From NCBI GenBank assembly GCA_963749535.1, contig CAVVNF010000029.1, positions 1-31,149 of the forward strand: a DNA stretch of 31,149 bases, in the 5' to 3' direction. Of this stretch, positions 1 through 8,556 are shown piece after piece; positions within the stretch are counted from its first letter, which is position 1, and every line of letters begins with the position of its first letter. The notes beneath the pieces were generated by a model that ran no database searches, was not told the DNA's origin, and saw only the letters and a program-made list of their open reading frames with translations. The stretch comes from Chersky-299 sp963749535. GTDB taxonomy: Bacteria; Actinomycetota; Thermoleophilia; RBG-16-64-13. The position numbers and the translations under genes are program-made.

Positions 1-1902
1 ACTGCAGCACCCAGGTTCGCAAGAGACCGTGCCTGCGCATGGCGGGACGGACTTCGGGTGGTACCGTGCCTAGATCCTCGCCCACGAGCACGGTCCGGTG
101 ACGCTGTGACTCCAGGCAGAGGACTGCATAGAGCTCTTCGGCCGGGTACCTCACATACGCGCCGTCCTCGGGCCGAGAGCCGTCGGGCACCCAGAACAGA
201 CGGTGCAGGGACATGACATGGTCCAGCCTCAGGTAGCGGGCGTGGCGCATCTGCTGACGAACGCTCGCCGCGAAGTACCGATGGCCGTCGTCGCGTATCC
301 GCTCGGGGTGGAGCGGCCGGAAGTTCCAGTCCTGGCCCAGAGTGAAGAAGTCATCGGGCGGTGCGCCTCCCGAGACACCGTCCACGAAAAGTGAAGGCCA
401 GCGCCATGTGTCGTAGCCGCCGGGATGTACCCCTAGAGGCATGTCGAGGAACAAACCTGTGGCCCCGGGTCCGTCCGAGTGGCCGCTGGGGGCCGCGATC
501 CCCCGGCCTCCTGCGCCATGCCCCTCGCAACCGACCTTGCCGGACAGGGCTCCCAGCTGTTCTTCCATCCTCCACTGACAGAACAGGTGGTACAGACGAG
601 CCGGCTCGTCGAAGTCGCCGGGCTCGGGCGTGCGTTGCCGCTGCGCGACAGGCCACTCCCGCCAGTCCGTGGCCAGCTTCTCGGCGGCGGCCCGGAATCG
701 CGCATAAGCCTCCACCTCAGGCCGGTCGTGGACGAACGCCTCAAATGCCGTCTGCACCGCCGAACCTGGGTCGACAAAGAAGTGGAGTGCGAGCGCCTCA
801 AGGACGCTTCGCTTCAACGCCATCGCCCGCCGGTAGTCAACAGTGGTCATCGCCCTCAACTCGGTCAATTCTTGCCGGAAGGGAGCAGAACTCACAAGCT
901 CGCGAGCCGCAGCGCAAGATCCCGACGACACCAGACTTTCCACGTCCAGAAAGAGCTCGTTCCAAAAGAGACGGCTCACTGGACGGTAGGGCGCCGGCTC
1001 GAAAGGCCGGTCCAGGTAGGTGGCCAGAAGAGGCAGCGTGGCGACTACGTCGCCGCCCCGGTCGTACGTCCATCGCTGAAGCATGGCGAGGTCGCCCAAA
1101 TCGCCCACGCCCCAATCCCTGTCGCTTCGCAGGGCGTAGAGCGGGGCGAAGACTCCCCAGCGACGCTCGGTGAGTCTGCTCCGCGTCCGGGAACACCGGC
1201 ATCGCCTCAGGCGACCAAGCCCCCCGGGGGCCGAGATCAGCGTCGATTCGGCAGTTCCGGAGCCTGTCTCCACTCGCAACTCGTGCCATCCAGCGGCAGG
1301 CGGCTTCGCGAACCGCTCAAGAGTTTCAGGGGAAGGCTGTATTCGACGTAGCGTCTTCCATCGATGCTTACACGTTGCCGCACCGGGAGTGTTGACGCGT
1401 CGATCTCCGCGCGCCGGTGTTCCCCATCCTCCAGAACGAGCTCCACCATCAGGTGGCCGCCGTGGCCGCCTCGGGAGCCAGCAAAAGCGTCGCCCCTGGC
1501 CCCATCCTCCTGCACACGCAGGCTCGTCGTAGGCCAAGCCCCATCCCACGCCACGATCACCGGCTCGAGGACACGCCCCCAGACCTCCCGCCCCCGGCGG
1601 AGGATCGCCCGCTCGATCGCGGTTTCACTGGGCGAGGCGTCGCGCCTGTTCCCTGACCGGCGGCCTCTCGCCGGATCCTCAAGCGGAGCCCCCAGGGCCC
1701 GCAACACGCGAATAACGGCCTCAACCGGCGATGCCTTCCACCGCCCCCGGGAATCGCGGTAGACGGTCTCCACCCCATATAGCCTGGCCAACTCCAGGAG
1801 CGGACCCGCTACAGCCCCCGTTGGGTGTCCCGCGGAGTGCGCGGCGGTGTGTCTCGCGGCCTGTGTCGCGGAGGACTCCCTATGTTTCGGATGACTATCC
1901 AT
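1..1902 (-). CDS. malQ: 4-alpha-glucanotransferase (amylomaltase), C-terminus cut by window edge, one frameshift
   Basis: Transfers 1,4-glucan segments between maltodextrins (GH77) in the cytoplasm. The N-terminal part contains LARLYGVETVYRDSRG and LRALGAPL, typical of the MalQ N-terminal region. After a frame change near 1288-1297 (the run LPL-GWHEL needs one more G), the frame stays open to position 2. It gives WGVFAPLYALRSDRDWGVGD, then FFTLGQDWNFRPLHPERIRDDG. Next come RLDHVMSLHRLFWVP, which carries the GH77 nucleophile Asp, and GEDLGTVP, which carries the acid/base Glu. The last catalytic block lies beyond the window. The start is uncertain: ATG 1902 or TTG 1908, with no clear ribosome site. 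It is divergent from pfkB, and with glgP it forms a glycogen-breakdown group. Family assignment is strong; whether the frameshift is real is doubtful. Confidence 0.88.
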
Positions 1903-1958
1903 CGGCAACTACAACTTTACCCGTCCGGGACGAAAAACGACGCGAGGAGGGCACCGCA

Positions 1959-2913
1959 GTGAGGATGGCGTGGCCACGTGGCGCGGCCGTGCTGGCACTG
2001 AATCCTACTCTTGATGTCAGCTATGAGGTGGAGCACCTCGTGCCCGGCGAAAAGGTGGCATCGAGCCATGCCCGTTTCTACCCAGGCGGGACGGGCGTCA
2101 ACGTGGGCCGGGCGCTCCGCTTGCTGGGGACGCCGGCTTTGACATGCCTGATCATCGCCGGCGAAGTGGGTGCGATATTGCAGCGTCTCGCGGCGCGCGA
2201 ACTGGATGAGCCCCGTTTCGTCGCCATACCGGGCGAGACCCGAATCAATTGCACACTCGTCGAGAAAGACCAAAGCACCCAGTACGAGATCGACGGCATG
2301 GGGCCAAACGTGAGCCCCTCAGCCCTCCAGGAGATAATAAGCCAATTCCTGGCAGGCTCCGAAGGTTGCTTGGGAGTGCTCACCGGCTCGGTGGGGAGCG
2401 GCGTGCCGGATACGATCTATGGTGAACTGGTCGACCGGCTGCGCTCGCGGGCCGCGGAGGCCGTAGTGGACGCCAAGGGTCTGATCCTGGCTCACGCCGT
2501 CGAGCACAAGCCCTTCTTGATCAAGCCCAATCGGGCAGAGTTCGCGGAGTTGGTCGGCAAGCCCATGCCGACGCTGGCCAAGGTCGCGCATGAGGCGCGT
2601 GCGGTTCAGGCGCGTGGCGTCCGCTTCGTCTGCGTCTCCTTGGGAGAAGACGGGGGCGCTCCTGGCCGGACCTGATAACGTCTACTACGCGCCGGCGCCT
2701 CGGATCAAGGTGCGGTGTACGGTGGGAGCGGGGGACTCCATGGTGGCGGGCCTCACCTCGGCGTTCGCCCGACACGCCTCGCCCGCGGAGGCGCTTCGCC
2801 TCGGGGTGGCGTGCGGCAGTGGGACCGCGGAGAAGCCGGGCACCCAGCTCTTTGATCCCGGCGACGTCAAGCGGCTCTCGGCGCAGATAGAGGTCCGCGA
2901 GCTCGACGCGTGA
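1959..2913 (+). CDS. pfkB: PfkB-family phosphofructokinase (ribokinase fold), one frameshift
   Basis: Phosphorylates a sugar phosphate, most likely fructose-6-phosphate or fructose-1-phosphate, feeding glycolysis. Visible motifs are NPTLDVSYEV at the N-terminus, the PGGTGVNVGRAL block (PfkB signature 1), KPNRAEFAELVG, and the catalytic VGAGDSMVAG with its Asp base. The tail GTAEKPGTQLF resembles the E. coli Pfk-2 tail. The frame changes at the GGGGG run 2652-2656: removing one G joins SLGEDGA to LLAGPDNVYYAP. The corrected length is about 317 aa, normal for the family. The start is GTG 1959 (or ATG 1965), behind gaggagg at 1944-1950. It lies 29 bp before glgP, so co-transcription is likely. 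The 6-P versus 1-P fructokinase specificity cannot be told from sequence. Confidence 0.88.
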
Positions 2914-2942
2914 AGGTGTGAGGTCGACCTGGAGGTGGTCAC

Positions 2943-5561
2943 GTGAGTCCGCAGCCCCGCTACGCCGTTCCGACCGTTCCAGCCGCCCTCAAGGGGCTGG
3001 TGGAGCTCGCCCTCGACATGCGCTGGTCGTGGAGTCATTACGGCGACGAGCTGTGGGAGAAGCTCGATCCCGGGCTCTGGGACGTCACCCACAACCCGTG
3101 GCTCCTTCTCCAGACCATCTCGCAGACCAGGCTCGAGGAGTTCGCCCGCGATCCTGATTTTCGTAAACTCTTGCATCACCACCTGGCCTCCCGGCGCGAG
3201 ACCCTTGAGGCCCGAACCTGGTTCCAAGAATCGTACCCCAGCTCGGCTGAGGGTGCGTCTGCCCTCGGTCCAGTCGCGTATTTCAGCATGGAGTTCGGGC
3301 TGAGCGAGGCCCTCCCCCTCTACAGCGGCGGCTTGGGCATCCTGGCCGGCGACTTCCTCAAGGCCTCCAGCGACCTCGGCCTTCCGGTAGTCGGCGTCGG
3401 CCTTCTGTACCAGCAGGGCTTCTTCCGTCAAGCGCTCGATGCTCAAGGTGGGCAGATCGAATTCTTCCCTTTCAACGACCCCGGCCAGCTGCCGATGATG
3501 CCGGTGCGCGACAGCGACGGTGAATGGCTGAGCGTCACCCTCGAGCTGCCTCGGCGCACGGTTCGGCTGCGCGTGTGGGAGGTGCAGGCCGGGCGGGTGA
3601 AGCTCTACCTGCTCGACACCAACGACCCCACCAACAGCCCGGCGGACCGTGGCATCGCCAGCGAGCTCTACGGCGGCAGCCCGGAGATGCGCCTCCAGCA
3701 GGAGATGGTGTTGGGTATCGCCGGCTGGCGGGTGCTCCGGGCGCTGGGGATCGCACCGCAGATCTGCCACCTCAACGAAGGCCACGCCGCCTTGGCCGTC
3801 CTGGAACGCGCCCGGGACTTCATGGACGACAACGGAGTGCCCTTCGAGGTGGCGCTCACCGCTACGAGAGCCGGAAACCTCTTTACCACCCATACGCCCG
3901 TGGAGGCCGGCTTCGACCGCTTCCCGCCCAGTCTCGTGAGCGAGTACCTGGGTGGTTACGCGGCCAAGCTCGGCCTCGGGATGCCGGACTTGCTCGCACT
4001 CGGCCGCAGCGCGGAGAGAGCTGACGCGACCTCGGAGGAGCCCTTCAACATGGCGTACCTTGCCATCCACGCGAGCGGGGCAGTTAATGGAGTGAGCCGG
4101 CTGCACGGCGAGGTGAGCCGCCGGCTGTTCCAGCCGCTGTATCCGCGCTGGCCGGAGAAGGAGATCCCCGTAGGCCACGTTACGAACGGGGTGCACGTGC
4201 CTTCCTGGGATTCGCCCGACGCCGACGATCTCTGGACCAAAGCCTGCGGACCGGACCGCTGGCTGGATGGAATCGGTGGGCTGGGGGACAAGATCCGCCG
4301 GCTGGACGACCGCGAGTTGTGGCAGTTCCGCAACACCAGCCGGCACAAGCTGGTCATGATGGCGCGGGAGCATGTCACCCGCCAGGGCCCGGTTGCGGGT
4401 AGCCTCGACACCTTGGGCCACGACGTCTCCTGCCTCTGCGACCCGGATATCCTGACCCTCGGCTTCGCCCGGCGTTTCACCGAATACAAACGCTGCAACC
4501 TTCTGCTCCACGATATGGCCAGAGCCGAAAGCATCCTGTGCGCGGACGGCGGGAAGGTGCAACTGGTCATGGCCGGCAAAGCGCATCCGGCGGACGCGCA
4601 GGGCAAAGCGATGATCCGGGAGTGGACGGACTTCATAGGTCGCTGCAACGTCCGGCCGCACGTGATATTCCTCGTGGACTACGACATGGCTATCGCCGAA
4701 CACCTGGTCCACGGCGTGGACGTGTGGTTGAACACGCCCCGGCGCCCGTGGGAGGCCAGTGGCACCAGCGGGATGAAAGTGCTGGCCAACGGCGGGCTCA
4801 ACCTCTCTGAGCTTGACGGCTGGTGGGCGGAGGCGTACGCACCGGAGGTCGGCTGGGCGATCGGCGACGGCAAGGAGCACGACCCGGCCTGGGACGCGGC
4901 CGAGGCCGAGCAACTCTACGATCTTCTGGAGAACCAGGTGATTCCCGAGTTCTACGACCGGGACGGGGAAGGTATCCCCCGCCGCTGGGTGGCCCGAATA
5001 CGCGAGAGCATGGCCCGGCTGGCGCCCATGTTTTCCACCAGTCGCATGGTCAACGACTACGTGGACGGTTTCTACCTGCCGGCGTCAGCCGCCTACGTGC
5101 GACGCAGCGCCAACGGCGCGGCGGAGGCAAAGGACATCGTCGGGTGGGAAAAAGCCCTCGACGAACAGTGGCAGAACGTGGGCTTTGTGGATTACCAGGC
5201 TACACACGAGACCGCGCCGGGGGGCGGCGACTATTCCTTCCGCGCCCAGGTGAGGCTGGGGGCTCTGCCGCCCAGCGCAGTACGCGTGGAACTCTACGCC
5301 GAGCCGCGCGAAGGCGGCGATACCAGCCTAGCGACGGCCGGACAGACTCTCCAGAGCGGGCGCTCAGGCGTGCCCGAGGTGCACCGCTTGAGTCTGGCGT
5401 CCCCATCGATTGGCGAGAGCGGGCCGAAGCCCGACTTATACACCTATGAGACTTCGCTACCGGCGACGAGGCCCGTGGAGGACTACACGCCCCGAATAGT
5501 CGGCGGGCACCCAGCGGCGCTGGTACCGTTGGAAGCGACTCACATATGCTGGCGGAAATAG
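2943..5561 (+). CDS. glgP: alpha-glucan (glycogen/maltodextrin) phosphorylase
   Basis: Releases glucose-1-phosphate from alpha-1,4-glucans using pyridoxal phosphate, in the cytoplasm. The 872-aa frame is intact. It begins with an N-terminal DUF3417-type segment (LVELALDMRWSWSHYGDELW, residues about 20-40). The phosphorylase core follows: AYFSMEFGLSEALPLYSGGLG, HLNEGHAAL, FTTHTPVEAGFDRF, GHVTNGVHVPSW and GFARRFTEYKR. The PLP-lysine block EASGTSGMKVLANGG puts the lysine at about residue 612. The GTG 2943 start follows a ggaggtgg ribosome site. The protein belongs to the short 'alpha-glucan family phosphorylase' group common in actinobacteria and thermophiles. It is probably co-transcribed with pfkB, linking glucan phosphorolysis to glycolysis. 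No oddities seen. Confidence 0.95.
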   Translation: MSPQPRYAVPTVPAALKGLVELALDMRWSWSHYGDELWEKLDPGLWDVTHNPWLLLQTISQTRLEEFARDPDFRKLLHHHLASRRETLEARTWFQESYPSSAEGASALGPVAYFSMEFGLSEALPLYSGGLGILAGDFLKASSDLGLPVVGVGLLYQQGFFRQALDAQGGQIEFFPFNDPGQLPMMPVRDSDGEWLSVTLELPRRTVRLRVWEVQAGRVKLYLLDTNDPTNSPADRGIASELYGGSPEMRLQQEMVLGIAGWRVLRALGIAPQICHLNEGHAALAVLERARDFMDDNGVPFEVALTATRAGNLFTTHTPVEAGFDRFPPSLVSEYLGGYAAKLGLGMPDLLALGRSAERADATSEEPFNMAYLAIHASGAVNGVSRLHGEVSRRLFQPLYPRWPEKEIPVGHVTNGVHVPSWDSPDADDLWTKACGPDRWLDGIGGLGDKIRRLDDRELWQFRNTSRHKLVMMAREHVTRQGPVAGSLDTLGHDVSCLCDPDILTLGFARRFTEYKRCNLLLHDMARAESILCADGGKVQLVMAGKAHPADAQGKAMIREWTDFIGRCNVRPHVIFLVDYDMAIAEHLVHGVDVWLNTPRRPWEASGTSGMKVLANGGLNLSELDGWWAEAYAPEVGWAIGDGKEHDPAWDAAEAEQLYDLLENQVIPEFYDRDGEGIPRRWVARIRESMARLAPMFSTSRMVNDYVDGFYLPASAAYVRRSANGAAEAKDIVGWEKALDEQWQNVGFVDYQATHETAPGGGDYSFRAQVRLGALPPSAVRVELYAEPREGGDTSLATAGQTLQSGRSGVPEVHRLSLASPSIGESGPKPDLYTYETSLPATRPVEDYTPRIVGGHPAALVPLEATHICWRK

Positions 5562-5766
5562 AAACGTCACGGTGGTTTGATCCCTCGCTGGGCCAGGTAG
5601 GCGCCCCGGTCCCGGGGACTAGAGAGTGACGCCCTCAGGCTACGCCGGACGGCCCGTTTAGGCCTTCTGTTGGGGAGTTGGTCGAGGGCCGTATCGCCGG
5701 CACAGGGGCGTGCGGTACACTCGCTCTCGTACCAGTCGGACTGCTCCGGGACGTCGAGGAGAGCCA
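5562..5766. other. intergenic gap glgP to PRC-barrel gene
   Basis: About 205 bases without a supportable gene. It carries the gaggag ribosome site (5756-5761) for the next gene. I see no convincing promoter hexamers, terminator or RNA. Confidence 0.5.
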
Positions 5767-7055
5767 GTGGCGCCAGCAGCTCCCATTCCGCATATGTTCT
5801 TCCTCAGCGACATCCTCGGCCACTCGGTCTTCGACGGAGCGGACCGGAAGGTGGGGGTGCTGCACGACGTAGCCGCATACATGGGGCCCACCTTCCCTAT
5901 CATCACGAAGATCCGGGTGCGCACCCCGCGGGGCGAGGGCGGCAGGCGAAAGCTCCTGTTCGTGAATTGGACCGACGTACTGGGGATGGAAGGCCCCAAC
6001 CTGATCCTTAAAGGATCCCTCCCGCTGGACGATCCTCCGCTCCACGAGCGCGAACTGCTGCTTTGGAAGAACGTGCTGGACAAGCAGATGGTGGACGTAG
6101 AGGGCCGCAAGGTGGTGCGGGTGAACGACGTGGCCATGGGGACTATCGGACGCACCGCCAGGGTCACGGGCGTGGCCATCGGCGGGGCAGCCGATCCTCA
6201 GGCGTCTCGGTTTCCTGCGTTTTGCCAGGCTGCTTCCCTTCGTGGGACTGCGTGACACAATCGTTCCGCTGGGAGTCTGTCGTCCCCCTCGACTATACGG
6301 CCACCAGCCTGCAGCTCAACGTCCAGATGGAGAGACTGGCGAAACTCCACACCGCCGACCTCGCCCAGATCCTGAGCGAGATGAGCCAGTCCGAGCGCTC
6401 GATGGTCTTCGATTCCTTGGACGACGACACGGTCGCCGACATCATCGAGGAGTTCGAGCCGAAGGAGCAGGCCGAGCTGCTGGAGGCCATCGAGGACGAC
6501 CGGGTGCCGGACGTCGTCGCCGCCATGGAACCGGATGACGCGGCCGATATGCTGCAGGAGCTCACACCGGAAGAGACTGCCGACATCCTCGAGCAGATGG
6601 AGGAGGACGAGGCCGAGGACGTCAAGGAGCTTATGGAGCACGAACGCGACTCGGCCGGCGGAATCATGACCTCCGAGTTCGTGGCGGTCCCGGTGGGACT
6701 CACCGCCGCGCAAGCGCTTGAGGAATTGCGCGTCAGCACAGCCGAGCTGCCGGCGGAGAACACCTTCACGGTCTTCGCGGTGGACGAGCACGGCGGGCTG
6801 AGCGGGGTCACCAACATGCGGGACATCCTGGTCGCCGCCCCGGACACGCTGCTTTCGACCATCATCCACACGCACCCGGTGAGCGTGCAGACCGACGACG
6901 ACGCGGAAGATGCGGCGCGCTTGGTGGCGAAATACGACCTTCTCGCCCTTCCGGTGCTTGAACAGAACGAACTGGTCGGTATAGTGACCGTGGACGACGC
7001 CCTCGACGCCCTGCTGCCGCCCGATTGGAGGGAGCATCTTCCCCGTGAACGTTAG
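5767..7055 (+). CDS. PRC-barrel / MgtE intracellular domain / CBS-pair protein without a membrane domain, two frameshifts
   Basis: The start is GTG 5767 with gaggag five bases upstream. Domains in order: a PRC-barrel-like region (FFLSDILGHSVFDGADRKVG to about residue 140); an MgtE_N superhelical region (LHTADLAQILSEMSQSERS, then the ADIIEEFEPKEQAELLEAI, AAMEPDDAADMLQEL and TADILEQMEEDEAED repeats); a CBS pair (GIMTSEFVAVPVGLTAAQAL to VGIVTVDDALDALLP). In MgtE channels these two cytosolic domains bind Mg2+ and gate the pore. Here no transmembrane segment follows, so a soluble sensor or regulator is inferred. Two one-base insertions, near 6193 and near 6268-6270, break the frame. Removing both gives about 428 aa and joins RRLGFLRFARLLPFVGLRD to WESVVPLDY. 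It lies 24 bp before the NRAMP-like gene, so a shared operon and function are likely. Confidence 0.82.
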
Positions 7056-7078
7056 GCGCACATGCGAGAGTGATCCCG

Positions 7079-8485
7079 ATGGATCCGACCCCCACGAAGC
7101 CACCAGACACCGGGGGCGTTCCAGGCTCGCCTGTCGCTGGGACGGGTGGGGCGCCGCAGCCTGACCAAGGCCGGCGCCGCGGTCGCATCCGGCCGGCGCG
7201 GAAGCCTTCCGCCAATCGAGAGAGGTTCCTAAGGGTTCGCACCGTCTTCGGTCGCGTCATCGCGCGCAACCGCATCCTCCTGCTCCTCGCCGTGATCGGA
7301 CCGGGGATCATCACGTCCAACGTGGACAACGACCCGGGCGGCATCACCACCTATTCGCTGGCCGGCTCCCACTACGGTCTTGGACTGCTGTGGATGATGA
7401 TCCCCATACTCATCGCCTTGATCGTCATCCAGGAGATGTGCGTGCGGATGGCCATCGTCACCGGCAAAGGGCTCGCCGACCTCATCCGCGAGAACTTCGG
7501 CATCAAGATGACCTTCTACATCTTGATCGCGCTGCTGGTCACCAACATGTTCAACACCATGTCCGAATTCGCCGGGGTGGCGGCGGGGGCGGAGCTTCTC
7601 GGACTCACCAGGTACGTGATGGTCCCCATCGGAGCCATCGCCATCACCGTGCTCATCATGAGGGGAAACTATAAGCTCGTGGAGCGGGTCTTCCTGGTGG
7701 CGTGCCTCTTCTACGTCACGTACATCATCTCGGCCTTCTTGTCCAAACCCGCGTGGGGACAGGTCGCGAAGGCCTCGGTGGTACCCCACATCGAACCTTC
7801 GACCGGCTTCATGGTGCTGGCGATCGGCTTGGTGGGCACGACCATCGCGCCTTGGATGCAGTTCTACATCCAGGCTTCGACGGTCGAGAAGTCGGTGAAG
7901 AAGGAGGAGCTCACCTATTCGCGCATAGACGTCATCGCCGGCTCCTTCATGGCCGTCGCGGTCGCCGCCTTCATCATCATCACGTGCGCTTCCACGCTCT
8001 TTAAGGCGGGCATCAAGGTACAATCCGCGACTGAGGCGGCCCAAGCCCTGGCGCCGCTCGCAGGGAAACACGCCGAGACCTTGTTCGCCTTGGGGCTGCT
8101 GGCCGCGGGGCTGTTCTCCTCGGGCATCCTGCCCCTTTCGACCGCGTATCACGTGTGCGAGGGCATGGGCTGGCCGGCGGGCGTGAGCCACCGGTACGGC
8201 GAAGCCAAGCAGTTCTACCTGCTGTACGGGACCATCATCGCTGTGGGCGCACTCCCCATCCTCATCCCCGGCATCCCCTTGCTCAAGGTGATGTACTTCT
8301 CTCAGGTGTGCAACGGGGTCTTGCTGCCTTTTGTGCTTCTCATGATGCTGCGTTTGATCAACGACAAGAGCCTCATGGGCGAGCACACGAACGGCCTCCT
8401 CCTCAACGCGATCTCCTATCTCACGGTGATCCTGGTCATCGTGTTGACGCTCGTCTCGATCTTCTTGCCGCTTTTCTCGCATTGA
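7079..8485 (+). CDS. NRAMP-related divalent metal transporter, probably the magnesium-transporting (NRMT-like) branch
   Basis: A polytopic membrane protein of the SLC11/NRAMP fold, about 468 aa, with a basic Arg-rich N-terminal tail (residues 30-55) and about eleven hydrophobic segments. The metal-site helices differ from classical manganese/iron NRAMPs. Helix 1 reads D85-P-G-G instead of DPGN. Helix 6 reads TTIAPW (A257, P258, W259) where classical MntH has IMPH. Loss of the Asn and of the metal-selecting Met is the pattern described for NRAMP-related magnesium transporters such as that of Eggerthella lenta; substrate is therefore inferred as Mg2+. ATG 7079 has gagag eight bases upstream; GTG 7070 is also possible. 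The upstream neighbour carries Mg-sensing MgtE domains, which supports the inference. Confidence 0.85.
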   Translation: MDPTPTKPPDTGGVPGSPVAGTGGAPQPDQGRRRGRIRPARKPSANRERFLRVRTVFGRVIARNRILLLLAVIGPGIITSNVDNDPGGITTYSLAGSHYGLGLLWMMIPILIALIVIQEMCVRMAIVTGKGLADLIRENFGIKMTFYILIALLVTNMFNTMSEFAGVAAGAELLGLTRYVMVPIGAIAITVLIMRGNYKLVERVFLVACLFYVTYIISAFLSKPAWGQVAKASVVPHIEPSTGFMVLAIGLVGTTIAPWMQFYIQASTVEKSVKKEELTYSRIDVIAGSFMAVAVAAFIIITCASTLFKAGIKVQSATEAAQALAPLAGKHAETLFALGLLAAGLFSSGILPLSTAYHVCEGMGWPAGVSHRYGEAKQFYLLYGTIIAVGALPILIPGIPLLKVMYFSQVCNGVLLPFVLLMMLRLINDKSLMGEHTNGLLLNAISYLTVILVIVLTLVSIFLPLFSH

Positions 8486-8520
8486 CACCAGGGAGTTGAG
8501 GCACGCGCTCCTTCAGTCTG

Positions 8521-8546
8521 CCGGCATTTGTGCCGACAAATGCTGG
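8521..8546 (+). promoter_or_regulatory. hairpin 36 bp after the transporter stop, abutting the next ribosome site
   Basis: CCGGCATTTGT (8521-8531) pairs with ACAAATGCTGG (8536-8546) through an 11-bp stem with one G-T wobble and a GCCG loop. It lies after the transporter stop and its last two bases enter the GGGAGGA ribosome site (8545-8551) of the GGDEF-EAL gene. No T-run follows, so a classical terminator is not supported. It could shield the ribosome site or protect a transcript end. Confidence 0.45.
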
Positions 8547-8556
8547 GAGGAGACAC

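Noticed and set aside
1237..1908. Annotating the first MalQ frame as a complete short protein
   Set aside because: The glucanotransferase sequence continues in the next frame without a gap, so it is the N-terminal part of one gene.
2685..4913. A 742-residue open frame on the minus strand
   Set aside because: It is antisense to glgP, whose motifs are unambiguous. The minus frame has no recognisable domain and is a high-GC shadow.
7229..8488. A 419-residue minus-strand open frame rich in His and Asp
   Set aside because: It mirrors the NRAMP-related transporter in the antisense frame; composition is artefactual.
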